DNA of 64,000 nt from G020344215 sp039586575. GTDB lineage: Bacteria; Gemmatimonadota; Gemmatimonadetes; Palauibacterales; KS3-K002. Within the stretch, counting starts at the first letter, position 1; each line of letters begins with the position of its first letter. Positions 16,414-24,781 of the stretch are shown in pieces. Position numbers and translations under genes: made by a program. The notes under the pieces are model-generated. The model had not been told where the DNA came from. It was given only the letters and a program-made list of their open reading frames with translations, and ran no database searches. The stretch is taken from NCBI GenBank assembly GCA_039586575.1, contig JBDHKD010000037.1, positions 1-64,000 on the forward strand, in the 5' to 3' direction.

Positions 16414-18510
16414 TTGTCAGCCAGGATCTTTACCACCGATGCGATCCGTAACGTGGTATTCGTCGGCCACGGCGGGACCGGCAAAACCACGCTGGTCGAC
16501 GCGATTTGCTTCTCGGCGGGCGCCACGAACCGCAAAGGGTCAGTCGCGGACGGGACGGCGATCACCGACTTCACGGCCGAAGAGAAGGACCACGTCATCT
16601 CGGTCAATACGGCGGTCGCCCACGCCATTTGGAACGACACCAAGATCAACTTGATCGACACGCCGGGCTATCTTGACTTCGCCGGCGATGCGAAGGCAGG
16701 AGTGCGGGTCGCCGATGGTGCCGTCATTCTGATCGATGCCTCGGCCGGTGTGCTGGTCGGGACCGAGAACAGCTGGGATTACTGTGAGGAGCGTGGGATC
16801 CCCAGGATCCTCGTCGTCTCGATGTTGGACAAGGAGAACGCCGATTTCGACTCGGTGATGGGTGAGATCCACGAGGAGTTCTCCAAAGACGCCGTGCCGC
16901 TCGAGGTCCCCATCGGCTCCGGCGAGAACTTCAAGGGCGTCGTCGATCTGCTCTCCGGACGTGCCCGTATCTTCGACCCCAAGTCAGAGAAGGGCGAGTA
17001 CAAGGAGCAGGGTATCCCTGCCGACCTCAAGGATCGGGTCGATGCGGCATACCAGGAACTGGTGGAAGCGATCGCTGCCACCGACGACGCGCTGATGGAG
17101 GAGTACTTCGAGAAGGAGACGATCGAGCCGGCTCGGGCAGCGGAAGCGCTGAAGGCGGCGATGAAGGCTGGCCTGATCTACCCGGTGGTCTGTGCGGCGC
17201 CCGAGAGGGGCCATGGTGCCCGCAGCTTGATGGAGCGCATCGTCGAGATCATGCCCAACCCGGCGGAGGCGGTGCTGGAGAAGGCGAAAGAGGGCGAGGA
17301 AGAGATCGAGCTCGCGGCGGCGGACGACGCTCCGCTCGCCGCCCTCGTGTTCAAGACCACGTCGGAGCCGCACGTCGGCGAGCTGTCCTACTTCAGGATC
17401 TTCTCCGGTGCGATCGAGGCGGGCGTCTCGGCGAAGAATACGTCACGGGACGGCAGTGAGAAGCTCGGCCATCCCGCGGTGCCGCAGGGTAAAGAGCGGG
17501 CCGAGGTCGCTCGGCTCCACGCCGGTGACATCGGTGTTGTGGCGAAGCTCCGCGATACGCACACCGGGGATACGCTCGGCGCCGAGAACCGCTCGTTCGT
17601 CCTCCCCGGCATCAGGTTCCCGGCCGCCGACATCGCCATCGCCGTGAAGTCGGCGAAGCGAGGAGACGAGGATAAGATCTCGACCGGCCTGCACAAGATT
17701 CACGAGGAGGACCCGACGTTCTCCGCGGCCTACGACCCCGAGTTGGGTCAGACGATCGCGCATGGGCTGGGAGAGATGCACCTCGAGATGGCGGTCGAGC
17801 GACTGAAGCGGCGGTTCGGCGTCGAGGTGGAGACGGAGCCACCGCGCATCCCGTATCGTGAGACGTTCACCAAGACCGCCGAGGGACACGGCCGCTACAA
17901 GAAGCAGACGGGCGGCCGCGGGCAGTACGGCGACTGTTGGGTTCGGCTCAGCCCGCTACCACCGGGATCGGGATACGAGTTCGTCAACGCCATCGTGGGC
18001 GGCGTGATTCCCGGGAAGTTCGTCCCATCGGTCGACAAGGGTGTGCAGGAAGCTTCTCAGAGGGGCGTGGTCGCCGGCTACCGCGTTGTCGACTTCAAGG
18101 CCGAAGTCTACGACGGCTCGCACCATTCGGTCGACTCTTCCGATATCGCTTTCAAAGTCGCCGGCTCGCTGGCCTTCAAGAACGTGGCGCCCAGCGCCGG
18201 TCCAATCCTTCTGGAGCCGATCTACGATGTCGAGGTGACGGTGCCCGAGGAGTATATGGGCGACGTCATGGGTGATCTCAACCAGCGACGCGGCAAGATC
18301 CTCGGGATGGAGTCCAAGGGTAAGAAGCAGGTCGTCAAGGCGCAGGTTCCGCTGAACGAGATGTACCGCTACTCGTCCACCCTGCGCTCGATAACCCAGG
18401 GCCGTGGAAGCTACAAGATGAGTTTCTCCGCCTACGAGCAAGCGCCGCCGAACATCACCGAGAAGGTGAAGGCCGAGGGCGCGGCCCGGGAAGAGGAGGA
18501 GAAGAAGTAG
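16414..18510 (+). CDS. elongation factor G paralogue (EF-G2/FusA2-like) with degenerate G motifs
   Basis: The 698-residue protein has all EF-G domains: G domain with P-loop GHGGTGKTT (18-26), then domains II to V, including the GRGQYGDCWV domain IV region and the YMGDVMGDLNQRRGKI domain V. It departs from canonical EF-G in switch I (EKDHVISV instead of ERGITI), in G3 (DTPGYLDF, Tyr86 for the catalytic His) and in G4 (SMLD at 136-139 for NKxD). The TTG start follows AGGGAGG. Its role is uncertain; a canonical fusA is presumably elsewhere. An acidic-lysine tail (EEEEKK) ends it. Confidence 0.88.
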   Translation: MSARIFTTDAIRNVVFVGHGGTGKTTLVDAICFSAGATNRKGSVADGTAITDFTAEEKDHVISVNTAVAHAIWNDTKINLIDTPGYLDFAGDAKAGVRVADGAVILIDASAGVLVGTENSWDYCEERGIPRILVVSMLDKENADFDSVMGEIHEEFSKDAVPLEVPIGSGENFKGVVDLLSGRARIFDPKSEKGEYKEQGIPADLKDRVDAAYQELVEAIAATDDALMEEYFEKETIEPARAAEALKAAMKAGLIYPVVCAAPERGHGARSLMERIVEIMPNPAEAVLEKAKEGEEEIELAAADDAPLAALVFKTTSEPHVGELSYFRIFSGAIEAGVSAKNTSRDGSEKLGHPAVPQGKERAEVARLHAGDIGVVAKLRDTHTGDTLGAENRSFVLPGIRFPAADIAIAVKSAKRGDEDKISTGLHKIHEEDPTFSAAYDPELGQTIAHGLGEMHLEMAVERLKRRFGVEVETEPPRIPYRETFTKTAEGHGRYKKQTGGRGQYGDCWVRLSPLPPGSGYEFVNAIVGGVIPGKFVPSVDKGVQEASQRGVVAGYRVVDFKAEVYDGSHHSVDSSDIAFKVAGSLAFKNVAPSAGPILLEPIYDVEVTVPEEYMGDVMGDLNQRRGKILGMESKGKKQVVKAQVPLNEMYRYSSTLRSITQGRGSYKMSFSAYEQAPPNITEKVKAEGAAREEEEKK

Positions 18511-18597
18511 GTCAGTCGGTCAGTCAATCGGTAGCTCGGTGGGTCGGTAACCTCAGGATTGAGATTTGCCGACCCACTGACCTACCGACCCACTGGT
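18511..18597. repeat. intergenic hairpin with 8-nt periodic arms (copy A)
   Basis: The left arm consists of degenerate 8-mers (GTAGGTCA, GTCGGTCA, GTCAATCG, GTAGCTCG, GTGGGTCG). The right arm carries complementary units (CCGACCCA, CTGACCTA, CCGACCCA). The loop contains ACCTCAGGATTGAG. It lies between the EF-G paralogue and yebC, and a related element is after tgt. It may act as a terminator or an mRNA-stabilising hairpin; there is no T run here. Confidence 0.65.
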
Positions 18598-18626
18598 TTG
18601 AAACCGCCCAGCCACCCGTCTATATT
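18598..18626 (+). promoter_or_regulatory. promoter of the yebC-ruvCAB-queA-tgt run
   Basis: TTGAAA (18598-18603), 17-nt spacer, TATATT (18621-18626). It starts immediately after repeat copy A and 40 bases before yebC. Confidence 0.6.
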
Positions 18627-18665
18627 CCCGGAAGTTGAGATCAAGCGACAAGGAGGACAGCAGGG

Positions 18666-19424
18666 ATGGCCGGCCACAGCAAGTGGTCGCAGATCAAGCG
18701 TAAGAAAGCGGCCGAAGACAGCAAGCGCGGCAAGCTCTTCGGCAAGTTGATCCGCGAGCTCACCGTGGCCGCCCGCGAAGGCGGCGGCGACCCCAACGGC
18801 AATCCGTGGCTGCGTATGGCGATCGAGAACGCCAAGGCGGCCAACATGCCGAAGGACAATATCGAGAAGGCGATCCTGCGGGGGACCGGGGAGCTGCCCG
18901 GCGTCTCCTTCGAGGAGGTCAACTACGAGGCGTACGGTCCCGGCGGAGTGGCCATCCTTGTGCAGGCGCTGACCGACAACACGAACCGGACGGTGGCGGC
19001 GGTGCGTCATCTTCTGGAGCGGCAGGGCGGCCGCCTGGGCAGTACCGGTTCGGTGGCATGGAACTTCGAGCGGGTGGGTCAGCTGCTGATCGACGCGGGG
19101 CGCTACAATGAAGAGGTGGCGCTCGAGGCGGTGCTCGAGGCCGGTGCCGACGACCTGGAGCGCGAGGGCGACACCTACGTGGTGAAGACCGATCCCGCCG
19201 ACTTCCACGCCGTACAGGAATCGCTGCGCGGCAGCGGTATCGAGATCATGGAGGCGCACCTGGTCATGAACCCGAAGACCACGGTTCGGGTGGAGGGCCG
19301 CGACGCGGAGAAACTGATCGCCCTGCTCGAGGCGCTCGAGGACCAAGACGACGTCCAGAACGTTTACTCCAACCTCGACATCGACGAGGCCCTGCTCGCG
19401 GAGCTGGCCGGGGCTGGTCAGTAG
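18666..19424 (+). CDS. yebC: YebC/PmpR family protein
   Basis: YebC-family proteins are cytoplasmic; they were described as transcriptional regulators and are now linked to translation of difficult peptide stretches. The 252-residue protein begins with the signature MAGHSKWSQIKRKKAA, then NMPKDNIEKAI and YEAYGPGGVAILV. It is immediately followed by ruvC, the standard arrangement. AAGGAGGACAG precedes the ATG. Confidence 0.97.
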   Translation: MAGHSKWSQIKRKKAAEDSKRGKLFGKLIRELTVAAREGGGDPNGNPWLRMAIENAKAANMPKDNIEKAILRGTGELPGVSFEEVNYEAYGPGGVAILVQALTDNTNRTVAAVRHLLERQGGRLGSTGSVAWNFERVGQLLIDAGRYNEEVALEAVLEAGADDLEREGDTYVVKTDPADFHAVQESLRGSGIEIMEAHLVMNPKTTVRVEGRDAEKLIALLEALEDQDDVQNVYSNLDIDEALLAELAGAGQ

Positions 19425-19438
19425 CTGGCGGCCGGGCA

Positions 19439-19966
19439 ATGATCGTTCTCGGCGTTGATCCCGGCACTCGAATCACCGGGTACGGCGTCGTTGCGCGTGC
19501 CGAAGATCAGCAGTTGCGGCTGGTCGAGTGCGGCGCGATCCATTCGACGCCGCGCAGTTCGCTGGCGGGGCGTCTGCTCGAGATATTCGACGGCGTGGCG
19601 GAAGTCATACAGCGCACGCGCCCCGACGTCCTCTGCGTCGAGGGCGTTTTCTATGGACGGAACGTGCGAACTACGGTGATCCTTGGGCACGCTCGCGGCG
19701 CCGTGTTGTTGGCGGCCGCCGTGCGTGGTATCCCTGTCGTCGAGTATCCGCCCGCCGAAGTGAAGAACAGCGTTGTCGGGACGGGTAAAGCGGGGAAAGA
19801 CCAAGTGGCATTTATGGTTCAGCGGCACCTGTCGTTGGCCGAGCCGCCGACACCGGCGGACGCGGCCGACGGTATCGCGCTGGCACTCTGTCACCAGTTC
19901 CGGCAGCGGCTTGCAGGGGAGCCGCTGAAGGCTCGCGGAGGCGTGGGAAGGAAGAACGTTGATTAG
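19439..19966 (+). CDS. ruvC: crossover junction endodeoxyribonuclease RuvC
   Basis: RuvC resolves Holliday junctions by paired nicks. The 175-residue protein has the RNase H-like catalytic acids: Asp7 in GVDPGTRITGYG, the Glu in CVEGVFYGRN, and the Asp pair in TPADAADGIALALCH. It overlaps ruvA by 8 bases. Confidence 0.97.
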   Translation: MIVLGVDPGTRITGYGVVARAEDQQLRLVECGAIHSTPRSSLAGRLLEIFDGVAEVIQRTRPDVLCVEGVFYGRNVRTTVILGHARGAVLLAAAVRGIPVVEYPPAEVKNSVVGTGKAGKDQVAFMVQRHLSLAEPPTPADAADGIALALCHQFRQRLAGEPLKARGGVGRKNVD

Positions 19967-20552
19967 CCGGGTGCGGGGCGTTCTGCTCCGCAAGGAGCTC
20001 GATCGCGTAGAGATCGCGACGCCGGGCGGTGTGACTTACGAGCTGCTGATCCCGACGTCGCTGTTCGAGGCGCTGCCGCGGGTCGGCCGTGAGCTGGAGC
20101 TGCACGCCGCTCTCGTGGGCCGGGAGGACGGGATCGATCTCTTCGGGTTCCCCGGCGAGCTGGAGCGGCAACTGTTCTCGCGGCTGACCACGGCGTCGGG
20201 AGTCGGGCCACGCCTGGCGCTCACTATGCTGAGCGCGCTGAATGCGCCACAGCTGGTCGAGGCGATCCGCGGAAGAGATCTGGGCCGACTGCAGACGGTG
20301 AACGGAGTCGGCAGGAAGAAGGCGGAGCGGATCGCGCTGGAGCTCGGCGACAAGCTGGATGACATCATGCCGGCCGTGGCGCAAGTCGAGCCCGAGGCGG
20401 CGGTGGTCGAGCCAGCGGTGTCGGCTCTGATGGCGCTCGGATACTCGCGGGCCGAGGCCGACGGTGCGGTGCGTGGCGTGCTGAAGAGTCGTGACGGCGG
20501 GGAGCACGACGTGGAGAGCCTGGTCAGGGAGGCGCTGGCGGGACTGTCATGA
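19959..20552 (+). CDS. ruvA: Holliday junction branch migration protein RuvA
   Basis: RuvA tetramers hold the Holliday junction and load RuvB. The 197-residue protein shows the OB-fold N-terminus (ISRVRGVLLRKE), the HhH motifs TTASGVGPRLAL and VNGVGRKKAERI, and the C-terminal UBA-like domain (ALMALGYSRAEADGAV). The TTG start lies behind GGAAGGAAG and overlaps ruvC. Confidence 0.96.
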   Translation: MISRVRGVLLRKELDRVEIATPGGVTYELLIPTSLFEALPRVGRELELHAALVGREDGIDLFGFPGELERQLFSRLTTASGVGPRLALTMLSALNAPQLVEAIRGRDLGRLQTVNGVGRKKAERIALELGDKLDDIMPAVAQVEPEAAVVEPAVSALMALGYSRAEADGAVRGVLKSRDGGEHDVESLVREALAGLS

Positions 20553-21586
20553 CGACCGAGATCACGACGCCGAGGCAGCTGGACGGCGAAGGGGTGAGCG
20601 AGGCGGCGCTGCGTCCGCAGTGCATGGCCGAATTCGTCGGGCAGGAAAAGGTCAAGGAGAGCCTGTCGATCTATATCCAGGCGGCGCTCAAGCGGAAGGA
20701 ACCGCTCGATCACACGCTCTTCTATGGGCCGCCGGGCCTGGGCAAGACGACGCTGGCGTTGCTCATCGCCAACGAGTTGGGTGTGGACATCAAGACCACC
20801 TCGGGGCCGGCGTTGGAGAGGCCCGGCGACCTGGTGTCATCGCTCACCAACCTCAAGGAGGGCGATGTTCTGTTTATCGACGAGATCCACCGCCTGCGAC
20901 CCGTGATCGAGGAGTTCCTCTATCCAGGCATGGAGGACTTCCGTATCGAGATCCGCTTGGGCGAGGGGCCGAAGGCGCAGACGATTACCATGCGGTTGGA
21001 GCGCTTCACGCTCATCGGAGCCACGACGCGCTTCGGTTTGCTCACACCGCCGATGCGGGCGCGCTTCGGCGTCGTCGAGCGCCTGGGCTACTATCCGACG
21101 GACGAGCTGTGCCGAATCGTCGTGCGTTCCGCCAAGATCATCGGGGTGGCGATCGACGAGGCCGGCGCCGAGGAGATCGCGCGCCGCTCGCGCGGCACCC
21201 CGCGCATCGCCAACCGACTGCTGCGCCGAGTCCGTGACTACGCCGAGGTCAAGGCCGACGGCCGAGTCACCCTGCCAGTCGCCGAGGCGGCGCTCGAGAT
21301 GCTGAACGTGGACGAGTATGGGCTCGAGCAGATGGACGCGCGCATGTTGCGCTTGATCATAGAAGACTTCGATGGCGGACCCGTCGGCCTGTCGAGCTTG
21401 GCCGTCGCCTTGGGCGAGGAGTCCGACACGCTGGAGGAAGTCTACGAGCCGTATCTGATTCAGAACGGGCTGTTGCAGCGCACGGCGCGTGGCCGGGTGG
21501 CTACCGCCAAGGCCTACCGGCGTTTCGGATACGACCTGCCAACCGGGTCCGGCAGCGATCAGGGTCAGCTGTTCGGTGATGGCTGA
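20549..21586 (+). CDS. ruvB: Holliday junction DNA helicase RuvB
   Basis: RuvB is the hexameric AAA+ motor of branch migration. The 345-residue protein has Walker A GPPGLGKTT, Walker B and sensor-type DEIHRLRP, the TTRFGLLTPPMRARFG arginine-finger region, and a winged-helix C-terminus (YLIQNGLLQRTARGR). ATGA overlap with ruvA; it overlaps queA by 8 bases. Confidence 0.98.
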   Translation: MTTEITTPRQLDGEGVSEAALRPQCMAEFVGQEKVKESLSIYIQAALKRKEPLDHTLFYGPPGLGKTTLALLIANELGVDIKTTSGPALERPGDLVSSLTNLKEGDVLFIDEIHRLRPVIEEFLYPGMEDFRIEIRLGEGPKAQTITMRLERFTLIGATTRFGLLTPPMRARFGVVERLGYYPTDELCRIVVRSAKIIGVAIDEAGAEEIARRSRGTPRIANRLLRRVRDYAEVKADGRVTLPVAEAALEMLNVDEYGLEQMDARMLRLIIEDFDGGPVGLSSLAVALGEESDTLEEVYEPYLIQNGLLQRTARGRVATAKAYRRFGYDLPTGSGSDQGQLFGDG

Positions 21587-22679
21587 ACGTGCATCCGTCG
21601 ACGATGTCGCAGTGACTCCGCCCGCCGGCGACGCACCCGGTGCGCCGCTGCGCACGAGCGATTTCGAGTACCCGCTCGACGAAGAGCTGATCGCCCAGCG
21701 GCCGCTTCCCGAGCGTGCAGCTAGCCGGCTCCTCAGGCTGCGGCGGCGGGAGGCGGACTACAGCGACCTCGCCTTCTCACAACTGCCCGCGCTCGTCTCC
21801 GCCGGCGATATCGTCGTGCTCAACGACACTCGTGTCTTCCCGGCGCGACTGCTCGGCCATAAGCCGAGCGGTGCCGCGGCGGAGGTGCTGCTGATCGAGC
21901 GGCTCGACGCCGATGGGGCCCGCTGGCGCGCGCTAGTACGACCGGGCGGTAAGCTGAAGCCGGGTCGGGTCGTCAGGGTGGCCGAGGAGCTCGAGGTAGT
22001 GATCGAAGACTCGGCGAGCGGGGGCGCGCGGATCGTGCGTCTCGACACCCCGCTGTCGCCCAGCGCTGCGCTGGCGCGCTACGGGCATGTGCCCCTGCCT
22101 CCCTACATTCGTCGACCTGACGACGACAGCGATATCGTCCGCTACCAAACCGTGTACGCGCGGGAGATTGGCAGCGTGGCGGCACCGACCGCCGGGCTGC
22201 ATTTCAGCGACGAGATTCTCGAGTCGATCCGTTCGAGCGGAGCGGAGACGGTCATGATTACCCTGCACGTGGGGCCCGGAACCTTCCGACCGGTGGAGGT
22301 CGAGGACCCCACCCAGCATCGCCTGGATGCCGAGTGGTACCGGGTGACGTCGGACACGGCGGAGCGCATCAATCGCCGTCGCGCGGCCGGCGGCGCGGTC
22401 TGGGCTGTTGGCACGACGACGGTGCGGACGCTCGAGACCCTGGCCGCTGACGACGGCTCGCTGAAGCCGGGTGCCGGGACCACCGACCTCTTCATACGGC
22501 CGGGCTATCGCTTCAAAGTGGTCGATCGCCTCATCACCAACTTCCACCTGCCCCGCTCGACCCTGCTCATGCTCGTAGCGGCCTTTGCCGGCCGCGAACT
22601 CACGCTGGCGGCCTACCGGCACGCCGTGCAGGCCGGCTACCGCTTATTCTCGTATGGCGACGCGATGGTGGTGATATGA
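21579..22679 (+). CDS. queA: tRNA preQ1(34) S-adenosylmethionine ribosyltransferase-isomerase QueA
   Basis: QueA converts preQ1 at tRNA position 34 to epoxyqueuosine. Conserved segments in the 366-residue protein are FEYPLDEELIAQRP, VLNDTRVFPARLLG, PLPPYIRRPDDDSD, YQTVYAREIGSVAAPTAGLHF and TNFHLPRSTLLMLV. ATG 21579 inside the end of ruvB gives the family N-terminus; about 25 residues before FEYPL are poorly conserved. It forms a queuosine pair with tgt. Confidence 0.96.
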   Translation: MAERASVDDVAVTPPAGDAPGAPLRTSDFEYPLDEELIAQRPLPERAASRLLRLRRREADYSDLAFSQLPALVSAGDIVVLNDTRVFPARLLGHKPSGAAAEVLLIERLDADGARWRALVRPGGKLKPGRVVRVAEELEVVIEDSASGGARIVRLDTPLSPSAALARYGHVPLPPYIRRPDDDSDIVRYQTVYAREIGSVAAPTAGLHFSDEILESIRSSGAETVMITLHVGPGTFRPVEVEDPTQHRLDAEWYRVTSDTAERINRRRAAGGAVWAVGTTTVRTLETLAADDGSLKPGAGTTDLFIRPGYRFKVVDRLITNFHLPRSTLLMLVAAFAGRELTLAAYRHAVQAGYRLFSYGDAMVVI

Positions 22680-23842
22680 GCGCGGCTGAAGCGCGAGCGG
22701 TCGGCGGCTTCGAGTTGCAGGCGCGCGACGGCGCGGCGCGGGCCGGGATCCTCCACCTCGCGCATGGGTCGGTGGCCACGCCGGCGTTCATGCCGGTAGG
22801 TACCCAGGGCACGGTCAAGGCGGTGTCGCCCGCTGAACTGGAGGCGCTGGGGGCCGAGATCGTGCTTGCCAACGCCTATCACTTGTATCTACGGCCCGGT
22901 CACGAGCTGGTCCAGCGGCTCGGCGGTCTGCACCGCTTCATGGATTGGCAGCGCCCGATCCTCACCGACTCGGGTGGCTATCAAGTCTTCTCGCTGGCCA
23001 GAATCAACGAGGTCAGTGACGAGGGCGTCTGGTTTCAGAGCCACATCGACGGTTCGCGCCACTGCATCACCCCGGAGCTCGTCATGGAGATCGAGCACGC
23101 GCTCGGCGCCGATGTGATCATGGCGTTCGACGAGTGTCCGCCGGGCCGTGCGGACCGTGAGACCGCGGCGCGCGCTGTCGAGCGCACACAGGCCTGGCTC
23201 GAGCGTTGTGTCGAGCGCTTCGCTGAGCTGACAGCCGATCGCGCCACTCAGACGTTGTGGCCCGTCGTTCAGGGCGGAACGTACTCCGACTTGCGGCTCG
23301 AGTCGCTGCACCGGGCCACCGAGTTGCGCGACTGGCGCGGTTTCGGCGTCGGCGGCCTGTCGGTCGGCGAGCCCAAGCGGGCGATGTTCGAGGTCCTGGC
23401 CGGCCTGTCGCCCGCGCTGCCGGAGAGTGGGGTCCGTTATTTGATGGGCGTCGGCTACCCGAAGGACCTGCTTGAAGCCGTGCGGCTCGGCTATGACATC
23501 TTCGATTGCGTCGCACCGACCCGGAACGGGCGGAACGGGACGGCGTTCACCTCGAGCGGGCCGGTCAACGTCAAGCTGGCGGCCTGGCGCGAGGATGGCG
23601 GCCCCATAGAAAACGGCTGTGGCTGCTGGTCCTGCTCCCGCTACAGCCGGGCCTACGTCCGTCACCTGTTCGTTGCCGGCGAGTTGCTGGCCTTGCGCGT
23701 GCTGTCGATCCATAACCTTTATTTCCTGGTGGATCTGATGAGGCGCGCGCGGGCCGCGATCCAAGAAGGTCGGCTCGACGCGTGGGTGGACGACTGGCTG
23801 GGACGGTATGGAGCGGAGGAGGTTGAGTCAGTAAGTCAGTAA
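22676..23842 (+). CDS. tgt: queuine tRNA-guanine transglycosylase
   Basis: Tgt exchanges G34 for preQ1 in tRNAs with GUN anticodons. The 388-residue protein shows LTDSGGYQVFSL with the proton-acceptor Asp, the nucleophile region DIFDCVAPTRNGRNG, and zinc ligands C-x-C-x2-C in GCGCWSCSRYSRAYVRHL. ATGA overlap with queA. The last residues (ESVSQ) and the stop codon are encoded by the start of the adjacent 8-nt repeat, so the repeat has been captured as coding sequence. Confidence 0.97.
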   Translation: MSAAEARAVGGFELQARDGAARAGILHLAHGSVATPAFMPVGTQGTVKAVSPAELEALGAEIVLANAYHLYLRPGHELVQRLGGLHRFMDWQRPILTDSGGYQVFSLARINEVSDEGVWFQSHIDGSRHCITPELVMEIEHALGADVIMAFDECPPGRADRETAARAVERTQAWLERCVERFAELTADRATQTLWPVVQGGTYSDLRLESLHRATELRDWRGFGVGGLSVGEPKRAMFEVLAGLSPALPESGVRYLMGVGYPKDLLEAVRLGYDIFDCVAPTRNGRNGTAFTSSGPVNVKLAAWREDGGPIENGCGCWSCSRYSRAYVRHLFVAGELLALRVLSIHNLYFLVDLMRRARAAIQEGRLDAWVDDWLGRYGAEEVESVSQ

Positions 23843-23931
23843 GTCAGTAAGTCAGTAGGTCGGTCAATGACTTCGCACCTCAGGCTTACTGAGAGACTGG
23901 TCCACTGGCCGACTGATCTACGGGTTTTTCA
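23826..23931. repeat. intergenic hairpin with 8-nt periodic arms (copy B), possible terminator
   Basis: The left arm is four near-perfect copies of GTAAGTCA followed by two degenerate ones (to about 23870). The right arm holds degenerate units CTTACTGA, GAGACTGG, TCCACTGG, CCGACTGA. The loop contains CACCTCAGGCTT, sharing ACCTCAGG with copy A. A T run (GGGTTTTT) follows the right arm at about 23921-23929, so it may terminate the ruv-queA-tgt transcript. It begins inside the tgt reading frame. Confidence 0.65.
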
Positions 23932-23957
23932 CGGCAACCAACCAAGAGGCGGAGAAA

Positions 23958-24275
23958 TTGCTAGCACTAGCCTTTATGCCGGCCGATCAGGGCGGCGGCA
24001 GCGCCGCCGGTACCCTGATCATGCTCGTGATGTTCGTCGCCATATTCTACCTGCTGCTGATCCGGCCGCAGCGGCAGCAGCAGAAGCGGCATCAGGAGAT
24101 GGTGAAGAGCCTTCGACGCGGCGACGAGGTGTCCACGGTCGGTGGTATCGTCGGTAAGATCATCCACGTGAAGGACGACCGTCTGACAATCAAGACGGCG
24201 GATGACACGCGGCTGGTGATCGAGCGCGACAAAGTGGCCCGCAAGTTTGCCGGCGAAGTGGAGGAGGAGTCATAG
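23958..24275 (+). CDS. yajC: preprotein translocase subunit YajC
   Basis: YajC is a small inner-membrane partner of SecDF. The 105-residue protein has one membrane segment (LIMLVMFVAIFYLLLI) followed by the RPQRQQQKRHQEM motif and the cytoplasmic domain with GDEVSTVGGIVGKI. The start is TTG behind GGCGGAGA. It leads the def-fmt-thi-rsmB series. Its TAG stop overlaps the apparent ATA start of def. Confidence 0.93.
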   Translation: MLALAFMPADQGGGSAAGTLIMLVMFVAIFYLLLIRPQRQQQKRHQEMVKSLRRGDEVSTVGGIVGKIIHVKDDRLTIKTADDTRLVIERDKVARKFAGEVEEES

Positions 24276-24781
24276 CTATTCTGGATATCCGACTGCTCGG
24301 CGACCCGGTGCTACGTAAGCGGGCCGAGGAGGTCGAGGCGATCGACGACGAGTTGCGCAGGCTGGCCGAGAACATGTTCGAGACGATGTACACGGCGGAG
24401 GGCATCGGCTTGGCCGCGCCCCAGGTCGGCGTTTCCAAGCGTCTGTTCGTGATGGATACACGCGAGGAAGGCTCGCAAGCCCGGGCCGTGGTCAACCCTG
24501 TGCTGGTCGAGAGGTCGGGCTCCGAACGCAGCGAGGAAGGCTGCCTCAGTCTGCCGGGGCTGGTTGGAGTCATCGAACGGTCGGCGCGGATCGTAATGGA
24601 AGGGCTCGATCTCGACGGGCAGCCGATACGCATCGAGGCTTCGGAACTGGCGGCCCGTTGTATCCTGCACGAGATCGACCACTTGGACGGGGTGCTCATC
24701 ATCGATCGAGTGTCGCCGATCAAGCGCAAGATGCTCTTGTCCAAGTGGAGGAAGCTCAGGAAGGAGGAGGCCAAGCGGTGA
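24272..24781 (+). CDS. def: peptide deformylase, apparent ATA start
   Basis: Def removes the formyl group from nascent proteins. The protein has all three motifs: GIGLAAPQVG, EEGCLSLPG and HEIDHLDG, the last with the metal-binding histidines and catalytic Glu. The conserved N-terminus AILDIRLLGDPVLR begins right after codon ATA at 24272, which lies 5-6 bases behind GGAGGAG; the next possible initiators are ATT (24278) and CTG (24281). The first ordinary start, GTG at 24308, would cut off the conserved first strand and has no Shine-Dalgarno. From ATA it is 169 residues, the normal length. Confidence 0.9.
   Translation: MAILDIRLLGDPVLRKRAEEVEAIDDELRRLAENMFETMYTAEGIGLAAPQVGVSKRLFVMDTREEGSQARAVVNPVLVERSGSERSEEGCLSLPGLVGVIERSARIVMEGLDLDGQPIRIEASELAARCILHEIDHLDGVLIIDRVSPIKRKMLLSKWRKLRKEEAKR

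Noticed and set aside
18511..23931. The 8-nt repeats as a CRISPR array
   Set aside because: Units are contiguous without spacers and form complementary arms, so they are hairpins rather than a CRISPR array.
23826..23931. Copy B as an insertion sequence end
   Set aside because: No transposase, target duplication or matching terminal repeats occur nearby.
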